Assembly (NCBI RefSeq): GCF_039535235.1 | Contig: NZ_BAAAWU010000001.1 | Location: 7,071,001 to 7,135,000, forward strand | DNA length: 64,000 nt | Direction of reading: 5' to 3' | Source of the DNA: Streptomyces roseoviridis | GTDB lineage: Bacteria > Actinomycetota > Actinomycetes > Streptomycetales > Streptomycetaceae | Shown: piece after piece, positions 33,209 through 42,531 of the stretch | How positions within the stretch are numbered: the first letter of the stretch is position 1 | Layout of the letters: each line of letters opens with the position of its first letter | Notes under the pieces: generated by a model | What the model saw: the letters and a program-made list of their open reading frames with translations, nothing else | What the model was told of the DNA's origin: nothing | Database searches by the model: none | Position numbers and translations under genes: made by a program

Positions 33209-33224
33209 TGGAAAGCGCTTGCTC
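33209..33224. promoter_or_regulatory. LacI-type operator core (GGAAAGCGCTTGC) upstream of the ThuA gene
   Basis: AAGCGCTT (33213-33220) is a perfect 8-bp palindrome of the type bound by LacI/GalR regulators, with further partial symmetry outside. It lies about 45 bases before the ThuA start. Confidence 0.5.
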
Positions 33225-33263
33225 GACGGAGCCGGACGAGAGCGGGACCAGGGAGTGCACCAC

Positions 33264-34049
33264 GTGTCCAGGAGCGGGGCGACCAGGCCGGACGGGCCGG
33301 ACGGGCCGGACGGGCCGGGCGGTCCGGATGGGTCCAGCGGGTCGGATGGCCGGAGCAGGCCGGCCGGGCCGGTCGGGCCGGTCGGGCCGCGGAGCGTGCT
33401 CGTCTACACCCGCACCGCTGGCTACCGCCACGACTCGATCCCCGCCGCGGCGACCGCCCTCACCGAACTCGCCGCCGACGCCGGGCTGTCGGCCCAGACC
33501 ACCGAGGATCCCGCCGCCTTCACCGCGGACCGTCTCGCCCGCTGCGCCGCCGTCGTCCTCGTCTCGACCACCGGGACCGTGCTCACCGATGCGGGCCGCG
33601 CCGCCTTCGAGACGTACGTACGCGGCGGGGGCGGCCTCCTCGCCGTGCACGCCGCGGCCAACGCCGAGCCCGACTGGCCGTTCTACGGTGAACTCCTCGG
33701 CACCCGCTTCGACGGCCACCCCGAGATCCAGCCGGGCACCGTCCGCGTCGACGCCCACGACCACCCGGCGACGGCCTCCCTGCCGGAGTGCTGGGAGTGG
33801 ACCGACGAGTGGTACAACTTCACGGCCAACCCCCGGGCCACCGGCGTCCGCGTCCTCGCCCGCGCCGACGAGACCCGCTACAGCGGCGGCACCATGGGCG
33901 CCGACCACCCCCTGGTCTGGTGCCGCGACGCCGCCCCCGGCCACGGCCGCGTCCTCTTCACCGCCCTCGGCCACGCCGCGGAGTCCTACGCCGACCCGGC
34001 CTTCCGCACCCACCTGGCGGGCGCCCTGCGCTGGGTCACGGGCGGCTGA
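33264..34049 (+). CDS. ThuA-like domain protein
   Basis: Protein of 261 residues. An N-terminal GPDGPDGPGG low-complexity stretch of about 45 residues is followed by a complete ThuA domain (class I glutamine-amidotransferase-like fold). Landmarks are SVLVYTRTAGYRHDSIPAA, AAVVLVSTTGTVLTDAGRAAFETYV, GGGLLAVHAAAN, GHPEIQPGTVRV, EWTDEWYNF and HPLVWCRDAAPGHGRVLFTALGH. ThuA proteins take part in catabolism of trehalose and related sugars, with the exact reaction uncertain. GTG 33264 follows GGGAG at 8 bases. The LacI-type operator upstream fits sugar-responsive control. Confidence 0.88.
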   Translation: MSRSGATRPDGPDGPDGPGGPDGSSGSDGRSRPAGPVGPVGPRSVLVYTRTAGYRHDSIPAAATALTELAADAGLSAQTTEDPAAFTADRLARCAAVVLVSTTGTVLTDAGRAAFETYVRGGGGLLAVHAAANAEPDWPFYGELLGTRFDGHPEIQPGTVRVDAHDHPATASLPECWEWTDEWYNFTANPRATGVRVLARADETRYSGGTMGADHPLVWCRDAAPGHGRVLFTALGHAAESYADPAFRTHLAGALRWVTGG

Positions 34050-34265
34050 CCCCGCCCACGTCCCCTGTCTGCCCACGCCCCACGTCCCCTGTCTGCCCGC
34101 GTTGCCCCTCCGGCCCGTTGCCCCTCCGGCCCGTCGCGCCTCCGGCCCGTCGCCCCTCCGCCCGCGTTTCCCGCCGCCCCGTCACCCCACCGCACCCGCC
34201 CCGATTGCGCCCGTGGCCCCGTCGGGAAAGGTTGCCCGTGGGGGAGGAGGCCAGGAGGAGACGAC

Positions 34266-35657
34266 ATGGGCATCGCCACGGTCAACCCGGCGACCGGCGA
34301 GACACTGCGCACCTACGAGGCTCACGGCCCCGCGGAGGTCGAGCGGCGGGTCTCCGCCGCGCACGAGGCGTACCGTCAGTACCGCGCCACCCCCTTCGCC
34401 GAGCGCGCCCGGCTCATGCGGGCCGCCGCGTCACTGCTCGACGAGGACGCCGAGGACATCGCGCGGACCATGACCACCGAGATGGGCAAGCCGATCGTCG
34501 CCGCCCGCGCCGAGGCCGCCAAGTGCGCCAAGGCGATGCGCTGGTACGCCGACCACGCCGAGGCGCTGCTCGCCGACGAGCACCCCTCCGAGCACGACGT
34601 CCTCGACTCCGGCGCCGACCTCGCCCGGGTCCACTACCGTCCGCTCGGCACGATCCTCGCCGTGATGCCGTGGAACTTCCCGCTGTGGCAGGTGATCCGC
34701 TTCGCCGCGCCCGCGCTCATGGCCGGCAACACCGGACTCCTCAAGCACGCCTCCAACGTGCCCCAGACCGCCCTCTACCTCGGCGACCTGTTCCGCCGCG
34801 CCGGTTTCCCCGAGGGCTGCTTCCAGACCCTGCTGATCGGCTCGGGTGCCGTCGAGGGCATCCTGCGCGACCCCCGCGTCGCCGCCGCGACCCTCACCGG
34901 CAGCGAGCCGGCCGGCCGTTCCGTGGCCGCGATCGCCGGTGACGAGGTCAAGAAGACCGTCCTGGAGCTCGGCGGCAGCGACCCGTACATCGTCATGCCC
35001 TCCGCCGACCTCCCCCGGGCCGTGAAGACGGCCGTCACCGCGCGCGTGCAGAACAACGGCCAGTCCTGCATCGCCGCCAAGCGGTTCATCGTCCACCAGG
35101 ACGTCTACGACGACTTCGCCGAACGCTTCACCGCCGCCATGAACTCCCTCTCCGTCGGCGACCCCCTCGACGACGACACCGACGTCGGCCCGCTGGCCAC
35201 CGAACAGGGCCGTGCCGACCTGGAGGCCCTCGTCGACGACGCCGTGGCCGCCGGTGCCACCGTCCTGTGCGGCGGGAGCCGCCCCGACGGGCTGTCGCGC
35301 GGCTGGTTCTACCGGCCCACCGTCCTGACCGGCATCACCCCCGAGATGCGCGTCCACCGCGAGGAGACCTTCGGCCCCGTCGCCACCCTCTACCCGGTCG
35401 CCGACATCGAGGAGGCCGTCGCCGTCGCCAACGACTCGCCGTTCGGCCTCAGTTCGAACGTCTGGACCCGGAGCGACGAGGACATCGCCTTCTTCGTACG
35501 GGACCTGGAGGCCGGCGGCGTCTTCGTCAACGGCATGACCGCCTCCCACCCCGCCCTGCCCTTCGGCGGAGTGAAGCGTTCGGGGTACGGGCGCGAGCTC
35601 TCGGGCCACGGCATCCGCGAGTTCTGCAACGCCACCACGGTCTGGCAGCGCGCCTGA
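34266..35657 (+). CDS. gabD1: NADP-dependent succinate-semialdehyde dehydrogenase
   Basis: Aldehyde dehydrogenase of 463 residues, very similar over its whole length to mycobacterial GabD1, which oxidises succinic semialdehyde to succinate. Landmarks are MPWNFPLWQVIRFAAPALMAGN, LKHASNVPQTALYLGDLF, TLTGSEPAGRSVAAIAG, the general base Glu in VLELGGSDP, the catalytic Cys in NNGQSCIAAKRFIV, and EETFGPVA. AGGAGGAG lies just before ATG 34266. It is well placed for GABA degradation but the window holds no clear GABA transaminase. Confidence 0.93.
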   Translation: MGIATVNPATGETLRTYEAHGPAEVERRVSAAHEAYRQYRATPFAERARLMRAAASLLDEDAEDIARTMTTEMGKPIVAARAEAAKCAKAMRWYADHAEALLADEHPSEHDVLDSGADLARVHYRPLGTILAVMPWNFPLWQVIRFAAPALMAGNTGLLKHASNVPQTALYLGDLFRRAGFPEGCFQTLLIGSGAVEGILRDPRVAAATLTGSEPAGRSVAAIAGDEVKKTVLELGGSDPYIVMPSADLPRAVKTAVTARVQNNGQSCIAAKRFIVHQDVYDDFAERFTAAMNSLSVGDPLDDDTDVGPLATEQGRADLEALVDDAVAAGATVLCGGSRPDGLSRGWFYRPTVLTGITPEMRVHREETFGPVATLYPVADIEEAVAVANDSPFGLSSNVWTRSDEDIAFFVRDLEAGGVFVNGMTASHPALPFGGVKRSGYGRELSGHGIREFCNATTVWQRA

Positions 35658-35682
35658 CGCGCGCCTCCGAAGGGGGCGGCGC

Positions 35683-35764
35683 CCCGGGCGTCCACGGGAC
35701 CCCGGGCGTCCACGGGACCCCGGGCGTCCATGGAACCCCGGGCGTCCACGGGACCCCGGGCACC
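35683..35764. repeat. Four-copy 18-bp tandem repeat (CCCGGGCGTCCACGGGAC)
   Basis: Near-perfect copies with one variant (CCATGGAAC), filling the convergent gap between gabD1 and the PHP gene. Confidence 0.8.
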
Positions 35765-35766
35765 CC

Positions 35767-36795
35767 TCAGGCGCTCTCCCGCCGCTCACCCCTCGTCCAC
35801 CGGGACAGCTCGTCCACCGGCCAGGTGTTGATGACCCGCTCCGCGGGCACCCCGCACTCCTCGGCCCGCGCGCAGCCGTGGATCTGCCATTCCAGCTGGC
35901 CCGGGGCGTGCGCGTCCGTGTCCACCGCGAAGTACACGCCGGCCTCCACCGCGAGCCGCAGCAGCCTGAGGGGCGGATCGAGGCGTTCGGGACGGCTGTT
36001 GATCTCCACCGCCGTGCCCGACTCGGCGCAGGCCGCGAACACCCGCTCGGCGTCGAACTCGGACTCCGGACGCAGCCGCCCGCCGCTCACCAGCCGCCCG
36101 GTGCAGTGACCGAGCACGTCCATCAGCGGATTGCGCACCGCCCGCTCCATGCGGCGGGTCATCGCCGCCGCGTCCATCCGCAGCTTCGAGTGGACCGAGC
36201 CGACCACCACGTCCAGCCGGTCGAGGAGTTCGGGTTCCTGGTCCAGCGAGCCGTCCGGCAGGATGTCGCACTCGATCCCGGTGAGCATCCGGAACGGCGC
36301 CCATTCCTCGTTCAGCCGCGCCACCACGTCCAGTTGCTCCCGCAGCCGGTCGGGGGAGAGCCCGCGCGCCACCTTCAGCGTCGGCGAATGGTCCGTCAGG
36401 ACCACCCACTCGTGGCCGAGCCGGGCCGCCGCCCGGCCCATGTCCTCGATGGTGCTGCCGCCGTCCGACCAGTCCGAGTGGACGTGGCAGTCGCCGCGCA
36501 GCGCCGCCCGCAGCGCCTCGCCCCCGCGCGCCTCGGGCACCGGGATCTCCTTCTCCAGGCGCTCCAGGTACTCCGGCACCCGCCCGGCCAGCGCCTCCCG
36601 CACCACCGCCGCCGTCTTCGGGCCGATCCCCTTCACCGACTCCAGCGTGCCCGCCTTCGCCCGCCGCGCCACCTCCTCGGCGCCCAGCGCGGTCACCGCC
36701 GCCGAGGCGGTACGGAACGCGCGGGCCCGGTACGCGGGCGCCTGCGAGCGTTCCAGCAGGAAGGCGATCCGCTCCAGCGCCGCCACCGGGTCCAT
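35767..36795 (-). CDS. PHP domain protein with PolX-like helix-hairpin-helix N-terminus
   Basis: Protein of 342 residues. Residues 1-95 hold an HhH segment like that of PolX polymerases (RIAFLLERSQAPAYRARAFRTASAAV, LESVKGIGPKTAAVVREAL), and residues 110-335 form a PHP phosphoesterase domain (GDCHVHSDWSDGG, LTDHSPTLKVARG, ECDILPDGSLD, VVGSVHSKLRM, DVLGHCTGR, DTDAHAPGQ). The His/Asp metal ligands are present. The polymerase palm between the two is missing, so it is a PHP nuclease or phosphatase rather than a full PolX. It lies 19 bases after the SpoIIE-phosphatase gene, probably cotranscribed. ATG 36795 is chosen. Confidence 0.9.
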   Translation of the reverse strand: MDPVAALERIAFLLERSQAPAYRARAFRTASAAVTALGAEEVARRAKAGTLESVKGIGPKTAAVVREALAGRVPEYLERLEKEIPVPEARGGEALRAALRGDCHVHSDWSDGGSTIEDMGRAAARLGHEWVVLTDHSPTLKVARGLSPDRLREQLDVVARLNEEWAPFRMLTGIECDILPDGSLDQEPELLDRLDVVVGSVHSKLRMDAAAMTRRMERAVRNPLMDVLGHCTGRLVSGGRLRPESEFDAERVFAACAESGTAVEINSRPERLDPPLRLLRLAVEAGVYFAVDTDAHAPGQLEWQIHGCARAEECGVPAERVINTWPVDELSRWTRGERRESA

Positions 36796-36814
36796 CGGCC
36801 GTACCGCCCTTCGT

Positions 36815-39184
36815 TCACTCCTCCGGGCCCGTACGCCCGGAGCTCGTACCACCGGAACCGGAGCCGGCCTCGGAACCGGAATCGGTCCCCGTCCCGGAAT
36901 CGGTCCCCGCCCCGGAACCGGAGCCGACCTCGGTTCCGAAGCCGAGACCGGAGCCGAGACCGGAACCGGCATCGGACCCCGTCCCGGAACCGGAAGCCGG
37001 CTTCGCCGGGCCGTCGGCGCCCCCCTCCCGCGCGTCCCGCCCGCCGCGCCCGTTCCCCGACGCGGCAGCGCCTGACGCAGCGGCCCCGCCCGCCGCCGAC
37101 GCCCTCGCCGTCCCGCCCGGTGAGGTCTGCGCCCCGGGCGGTCCGATCTCGCACCACACCGCCTTGCCCTCGCCGCGCGGCTCCACGCCCCACCGCGAGG
37201 CGATCGCGTCCATCAGGAGCAGCCCGCGCCCCGAGGTCGCCGCCTCGCCCGGAGTGCGCCGCCGCGGCCACGCGCTCGAACGGTCCTGCACCGACAGACG
37301 CACCCGCCGCACCGGCTCCGGCAGCACCTCCAGGGTCAGCACCGCACCGCCCTCGGTGTGCAACAGCACGTTGACCAGCAACTCGCCCGTCAACAGCTCG
37401 GCGTCGTCGGCGAGTTCCGGCATGCCCCAATCCACGAGCGCCTGCCCCACCGCCGCCCGCGCGTCCGACAGGCCCTGCGGATCGGCCTGGTGGATGTACT
37501 GGTGGATGCGCGGCGCCTTCGGGGTGCCCGGGTCGGGGCTGCGCCGCAGCACCAGCAGCGCCACGTCGTCGCCGGAACCCCACCGCTCCCACAGCCGCTC
37601 CGACAGGTGGTCCGCGAGCGCCTCCGCCTGCGGAGGGCCGCTGCTCACCGCCTCCGCGAGCGCGTCCAGTCCCGTCTCGATGTCCGTGTCCGGCTGCTCC
37701 ACCAGACCGTCCGTGTACAGCACCAGCGTCTCGCCCGGCACCAGGTCGAGCCGCGTCTCGGGGAACTCCTCGTCCCCGAAGACCGTCGCCAGACCCAACG
37801 GCAGACCGCCCCGCAGCTTCGGCCGGCCCACCCGCCCGTCCGTGTGCCGGATCAACGGCCCCAGATGCCCCGCCCGCACCACGCGCACCGTGCCGCCGGT
37901 CAGGTCGACCTGGGCGTAGGTGCAGGTCGCGAAGCGGTTGGTGTCGAGCTCCGCGAGAAAGCGGGAGGCGCGGGCGAGGACCGTCGAGGGGGCGTGCCCC
38001 TCACCCGCGTACGCCCGGAGCGCGATCCGCAGCTGGCCCATGATCGCCGCGGCGTGCGTGTCGTGGCCCTGCACGTCGCCCACGACCACCCCGACCCGCC
38101 CGCGCGGCAGCGGGATCACGTCGTACCAGTCACCGCCGACCTGCCGCCCGCTCCACGCCGCGTGGTAGCGCACCGCGATCTCGCCACCGGTGATCTCCGG
38201 GATCCGCCGCGGCAGCATCGTGGCCTGCAGCCCGGTCGCCAGCTCCCGCTCCTCGTCGAAGAGGATCGCCCGTTGCAGCGACTGCGCCACGATCGCCGCG
38301 AGGCCGAGCAGCAGATTGCGCTCGTCGGTGTTGAAGGTGCTGCGCCGCCGGTAGAAGAGCGCCATCCCGCCCAGCGAGCGGGCCTGCGCCACCAGCGGCA
38401 GGTAACAGGCCGAGCGGAACGGCATCCGGCCCACGTACGGAGCGAGCTCGGGAAAGTCCTGGCCCAGCGTCGGAAACGACGGCACGAAACGCGGCCGCCC
38501 GCTCAGCACCGTCTCGGCCAGGGGCAGCCCCCGGTCCAGACGGCGGCTGCGGAAGTCGTCGAAGATCTCCAGGGACTCGCCGCTCAGCGCGATGAGGTTG
38601 AGGGAGCCGTTCTCCACCAGACCGAGGGCCAGGCCCTCGGCGCCGAGCCGCGCCAGACCCCCGGGGCCGGTCAGCGCCGCCGTCACGTCGTCCACGGTCA
38701 CCGCCCGCGACAGGGCGTGCGTCGTCCGCTCCACGATCGTCGTCTGCACCTCGCGGCGCTTCTCCAGGTCGAGCACGAACTCCGAGTGCGTGACCTCGGT
38801 CGTCGCGTCCCGCACGATGCCCACGATCCGGTGCGCCATGCCGCCGCCCCGGCGCAGGATCCGCGCCTGCACATGCGTCCATTGGGGTGTACCGTCGGCC
38901 CGTTCGAACCGGACGTGCGCCGTGTAGGAGGAACTGCCGCCGGTGATCGCGTCCCGGATCACCCGTTCGAGCCGGGTCCGCTCGTCGGGGTCCAGATCGC
39001 GTACGAGCGTCGCCGGCCGTCCGTCGAACTCGGCCGGGGCGAGCCCGAAGACCAGCAGGCCCGCGTCGTCGACGTCGATGGTGCCGGTGTCGAGGTCCCA
39101 GTCGAAGCTGCCGGTGCGGTTCATGGCGAGGCGCTCGGTCGGCCCGATCTCGCCGCCGCGCGTGTTCCGCTCGTCATCGGTCAT
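36815..39184 (-). CDS. PAS-GAF-SpoIIE phosphatase with HATPase_c domain
   Basis: Signalling protein of 789 residues. A PAS domain (about 15-130: GSFDWDLDTGTIDVDDAGLLVFGL) and a GAF domain (150-310: VTAALTGPGGLARLG, ACYLPLVAQARSLGGMALFYRR) come first. A PP2C-type SpoIIE/RsbU phosphatase follows (330-550: LQATMLPRRIP, VGGDWYDVIPL, VVVGDVQGHDTHAA, LYTDGLVEQPD). A GHKL ATPase (575-690) ends in RGLLLMDAIASRWG. The tail is about 95 residues of Gly/Ser low complexity. Such proteins regulate anti-sigma-factor antagonists through dephosphorylation. ATG 39184 has AGGAAG immediately before it, too close for normal spacing. It is divergent from the SARP gene. Confidence 0.93.
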   Translation of the reverse strand: MTDDERNTRGGEIGPTERLAMNRTGSFDWDLDTGTIDVDDAGLLVFGLAPAEFDGRPATLVRDLDPDERTRLERVIRDAITGGSSSYTAHVRFERADGTPQWTHVQARILRRGGGMAHRIVGIVRDATTEVTHSEFVLDLEKRREVQTTIVERTTHALSRAVTVDDVTAALTGPGGLARLGAEGLALGLVENGSLNLIALSGESLEIFDDFRSRRLDRGLPLAETVLSGRPRFVPSFPTLGQDFPELAPYVGRMPFRSACYLPLVAQARSLGGMALFYRRRSTFNTDERNLLLGLAAIVAQSLQRAILFDEERELATGLQATMLPRRIPEITGGEIAVRYHAAWSGRQVGGDWYDVIPLPRGRVGVVVGDVQGHDTHAAAIMGQLRIALRAYAGEGHAPSTVLARASRFLAELDTNRFATCTYAQVDLTGGTVRVVRAGHLGPLIRHTDGRVGRPKLRGGLPLGLATVFGDEEFPETRLDLVPGETLVLYTDGLVEQPDTDIETGLDALAEAVSSGPPQAEALADHLSERLWERWGSGDDVALLVLRRSPDPGTPKAPRIHQYIHQADPQGLSDARAAVGQALVDWGMPELADDAELLTGELLVNVLLHTEGGAVLTLEVLPEPVRRVRLSVQDRSSAWPRRRTPGEAATSGRGLLLMDAIASRWGVEPRGEGKAVWCEIGPPGAQTSPGGTARASAAGGAAASGAAASGNGRGGRDAREGGADGPAKPASGSGTGSDAGSGLGSGLGFGTEVGSGSGAGTDSGTGTDSGSEAGSGSGGTSSGRTGPEE

Positions 39185-39264
39185 CTTCCTTATTGTCGAA
39201 CCCGCACACCCCGCACGCCATGGCGGCGACACGGCCACACGGGCGGATTCGGCAGAATGGGCCG

Positions 39265-42200
39265 GTGCAGCCGCCCTACCGCATCCTCGGACCCGCCCAG
39301 GCCCGCCGCGCCGACGGCTCGGACGCCGTACTGGCCGGCGCCCGGCTCAGGGCCCTGTTCACGGCGCTCGCCGCGGCCGGCGGCCGGCCGACCGGTACGG
39401 AGGCCCTGATCGCCCAGCTGTGGGCCGAGGACGCCGCCGAGGGGCGGGGCCGGGACCGGGTCGCCGCGCTCCAGGCGCTGGTGGGCCGGCTGCGCCGGGC
39501 CGTCGGGCACGAAGCCGTCGCATCGGTGCCCGGCGGCTACCGGCTGGTCACCGCACCCGACGGGATCGACCTGTTCCGCTTCGAGGAGCTCGCCGACGAA
39601 GGCGCACGGGAGCTGGACGCCGGCCGGCCCGAACGAGCCGCGCGGCTGCTGGACGAGGCCCTGGGCCTGTGGCGCGGCGCCGCCCTCGCGGACCTGCCCG
39701 GCCACGACCACGACCCGCTCGCCGTACGGGCCGGCCAGCGCCGCACCCGGGCCCGCCGCGACCGGCTCGCCGCCGACCTCGCCCTCGGCCGCGCCGAGGA
39801 CACCCTCGTCCCGCTCGCCGCCCTCACCGCCGAGCACCCCCTCGACGAACCCCTCCGTGCCCTCCACCTCCGCGCCCTGCGCGCCGCCGGGCGCCCCGCC
39901 GAAGCCCTCGCCGCCTACGAGGCCGCCCGCCGCGCCCTCGCCGACCGCCTCGGCACCGACCCGGGGCCCGAACTCAAGCAGCTGTACGAGGAGTTGCTGA
40001 CCGCCGAGGAGCCACCCGCGGCCCTCCGCCGTACGCTGCCCGCCCCGCTGACCTCGTTCCTGGGCCGTGACGGCGAACTGCGGGACCTCGAAAGCGCCTT
40101 GGAGAACGGCCGGCTCGTCACCCTGACCGGCCCCGGCGGCGTGGGCAAGACCCGCCTCGCCCTGGCGGCCGCGTCCGCCCGCACCGAGACCCGGCTCGCC
40201 GAACTCGCCGCCGTGCGCGACCCGTCCGACGTCCCCGCCGCCGTCCTCACCGCCCTCGGCGCCCGCGAGACCCACCTCTGGCGCGGCGGCCCCGCCCGCG
40301 ACCCCCTCGCCACCCTCGTCGACCACTGCGCGCGCCGCACGCTCCTGGTGGTGCTGGACAACTGTGAGCATGTGGTGGGGGCGGCGGCCGGGTTGGTGGA
40401 GGTGTTGCTGGCGCGGTGTCCGGGGGTGACGGTGCTGGCGACGAGCCGTGAGCCGTTGGGGGTGCCGGGGGAGGTGGTGCGTCCGGTGGGGCCGTTGCCG
40501 CTGGGGACGGCGGTGCGGTTGTTCGGGGAGCGGGGTGCGGCGGTGCGGCCGGGGTTCCGGGTGGCGGACGATCCGGGTGCGGCGGAGGAGATCGCGCGGC
40601 GGCTGGACGGTCTGCCGCTGGCGATCGAGCTGGCGGCGGCGCGGTTGCGGATGCTGACGCCTCGGCAGATCGCCGACCGGCTCGACGACCGGTTTCGGCT
40701 GCTGACCTCGGGTGCTCGTACGGTGTTGCCGCGTCAGCAGACGTTGCGGGCGGTGGTGGACTGGTCCTGGGAGTTGTTGACGGAGGGCGAGCGGGCGGTG
40801 CTGCGGCGTCTGTCGGTGTTCGCGGGCGGGTGCGGTCTGGAGGCGGCGGAGGCGGTGTGCGGGGGGCCGGGGCAGGGGCCGGAGGTGCTGGACCTGCTCG
40901 GGGCGCTGGTGGACAAGTCGCTGGTGGTGGCCGCTCCGACGGAGTCGGGGATGCGTTATCGGCTGCTGGAGACGGTCGCCGAGTACGCGGGGGAGCGGCT
41001 GGACGAGGCGGGGGAGCGGGCGGAGGTCGAGCGGCGGCACCTGACGTACTACCGCGAGCTCGCCCGGCTCGGCGACGCGGAACTCCGCGGGCCGGGGCAG
41101 GCGGCGGCGATGGCCCGCCTGGAGACCGAGCACGACAACGTGCGCGGTGCGCTGCGGACCGCCGTGCGGGTGCGGGACGAGCAGGAGACGTTGTGTCTCG
41201 TGCACGCCATGAGCTGGTTCTGGCAACTGCGCAACCACCTGCACGACGCGCGGACCTGGCTGCGCGAGGCGACCCTGCTCGGACCGGACCCCTTCGCCGG
41301 GGCGGCGCCGAGGGCGGAGCCGTTCGCGGGGCGGTGCGGGGACGTGCCGCCGCCCTGGACCGGCGAGAGGCTCCGGGAGGCCCGGCGCGGCGGACGCCTG
41401 CTGGCCCTCGCGGCCGAGGGCGGGGACGGTGCCACCGCGCTGGAGCGGCCCGAGACCCGCGCCCGCCTCGACGCCGTCATCGCCGCGTACCGGCCCGGAC
41501 TGCCGCAGACCGCCCGGCACCCCGGCACGATGTGGTTCTTCGCCCAGTTGATGACCGGCCGGTTCGCCGACCTCGACGAGACCCTCGCCGCCCTCGTGGC
41601 CGCCGCCCGCGACCACGGGGACGACTGGGACCTCGCCTTCGCCCTGCTGCTCCGCGCCAGGCTCCTCGGCGGGCAGGCGCGGGACGCGGAGGAGGCGCTG
41701 GAACGGTTCGAGGCACTCCAGGACTCGTGGGGGACCGCCGAGGCCCTCGCCGCGCGCGGCGAGACGTACGAGCGGGCCGGCCGCACGGCCGAGGCCGCCG
41801 CCGACTTCGCACGGGCCATGACCGCCGCCGCCCGGCTCGGCGCCCGCTCCCAGGTCCCGGTCTTCAAGGCGCTGCTCGCCGCCCTGCGGCTGCGCACCCC
41901 GGCGGTCGCCGACGACCCGGCGGCCCGCGCCGACGCCGAACGCCTCCTCGCCGAGGCCGCCGCGGAGTCCGGCGCATCCGGCACCGAGGCCGTGAGCACA
42001 CCCCGTCTGCTGCTCACCCAGCACTACGGGAACACCGGCCGCACCTCCCTGGCCCGCACGCAGGTCCGCCTCATGGAGGACGAGTGCGGCGAGCTCACCC
42101 CCGGCCTCTTCCACGGCATGCTCGCCGGGCTCCACGCCTGGCTCGACTGCCTGGACGGCGCCTTCGACGACGCCGCCGCCCGGGTCGCCCGCGCGGTCCG

Positions 42201-42531
42201 GGACATGGAGACCCTCGCCCACCTCGTCGCCCCCCACCTGATCGTCACGCAGTTCGCCACCGCCGCGTGGGCCCGCGCGGGGACCGGCGCGGCGGCGGAG
42301 GGCGCACGGCTGCTCGGCGCGTACGACGCCCATCGCGGCACTCCCACCGGCGCCGGCATCCGCCCCCTCGCCGCCCCGACCGAAACCGCCCTGCGCGCCC
42401 ACGCCGAACGGGCCCTGCGCGCGGCCCTCGCCCCGGAGACCTTCACCGCCCGCTACGAGGAAGGCGCGACCCTCAGCGTGCGGCAGGCCGCCACCCTCGT
42501 CCGGGAGGCGGTGGCGGGCCGGCCGGAGTGA
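39265..42531 (+). CDS. AfsR/SARP-family regulator with NB-ARC-like ATPase domain
   Basis: Regulator of 1088 residues. The N-terminal OmpR-type DNA-binding domain and BTAD (about 1-250) read RALFTALAAAGGRPTGTEALIAQLW...GRLRRAVG and ALHLRALRAAGRPAEALAAYEAARRALADRLGTDPGPEL. The AP-ATPase has Walker A GPGGVGKTRLAL at about 289, Walker B LLVVLDNCEH, and sensor ATSREPLG. The C-terminal half is TPR-like. AfsR/SARP proteins activate secondary metabolism or other pathway genes; the target here is unknown. GTG 39265 is chosen. Bases about 40345-41035 use G-ending codons and TTG for leucine, unlike the C-ending flanks. Confidence 0.93.
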   Translation: MQPPYRILGPAQARRADGSDAVLAGARLRALFTALAAAGGRPTGTEALIAQLWAEDAAEGRGRDRVAALQALVGRLRRAVGHEAVASVPGGYRLVTAPDGIDLFRFEELADEGARELDAGRPERAARLLDEALGLWRGAALADLPGHDHDPLAVRAGQRRTRARRDRLAADLALGRAEDTLVPLAALTAEHPLDEPLRALHLRALRAAGRPAEALAAYEAARRALADRLGTDPGPELKQLYEELLTAEEPPAALRRTLPAPLTSFLGRDGELRDLESALENGRLVTLTGPGGVGKTRLALAAASARTETRLAELAAVRDPSDVPAAVLTALGARETHLWRGGPARDPLATLVDHCARRTLLVVLDNCEHVVGAAAGLVEVLLARCPGVTVLATSREPLGVPGEVVRPVGPLPLGTAVRLFGERGAAVRPGFRVADDPGAAEEIARRLDGLPLAIELAAARLRMLTPRQIADRLDDRFRLLTSGARTVLPRQQTLRAVVDWSWELLTEGERAVLRRLSVFAGGCGLEAAEAVCGGPGQGPEVLDLLGALVDKSLVVAAPTESGMRYRLLETVAEYAGERLDEAGERAEVERRHLTYYRELARLGDAELRGPGQAAAMARLETEHDNVRGALRTAVRVRDEQETLCLVHAMSWFWQLRNHLHDARTWLREATLLGPDPFAGAAPRAEPFAGRCGDVPPPWTGERLREARRGGRLLALAAEGGDGATALERPETRARLDAVIAAYRPGLPQTARHPGTMWFFAQLMTGRFADLDETLAALVAAARDHGDDWDLAFALLLRARLLGGQARDAEEALERFEALQDSWGTAEALAARGETYERAGRTAEAAADFARAMTAAARLGARSQVPVFKALLAALRLRTPAVADDPAARADAERLLAEAAAESGASGTEAVSTPRLLLTQHYGNTGRTSLARTQVRLMEDECGELTPGLFHGMLAGLHAWLDCLDGAFDDAAARVARAVRDMETLAHLVAPHLIVTQFATAAWARAGTGAAAEGARLLGAYDAHRGTPTGAGIRPLAAPTETALRAHAERALRAALAPETFTARYEEGATLSVRQAATLVREAVAGRPE

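Noticed and set aside
39190..42402. Long open frame (over 1000 codons) antisense to the SARP gene
   Set aside because: High-GC codon use keeps antisense frames open. The product is low-complexity Gly/Ala/Arg/Glu without family resemblance, while the plus-strand product has a full SARP-ATPase domain order.
36815..42531. Secondary-metabolite cluster marked by the SARP regulator
   Set aside because: No polyketide synthase, peptide synthetase, terpene synthase or tailoring set surrounds it. SARP-ATPase regulators also occur outside clusters.
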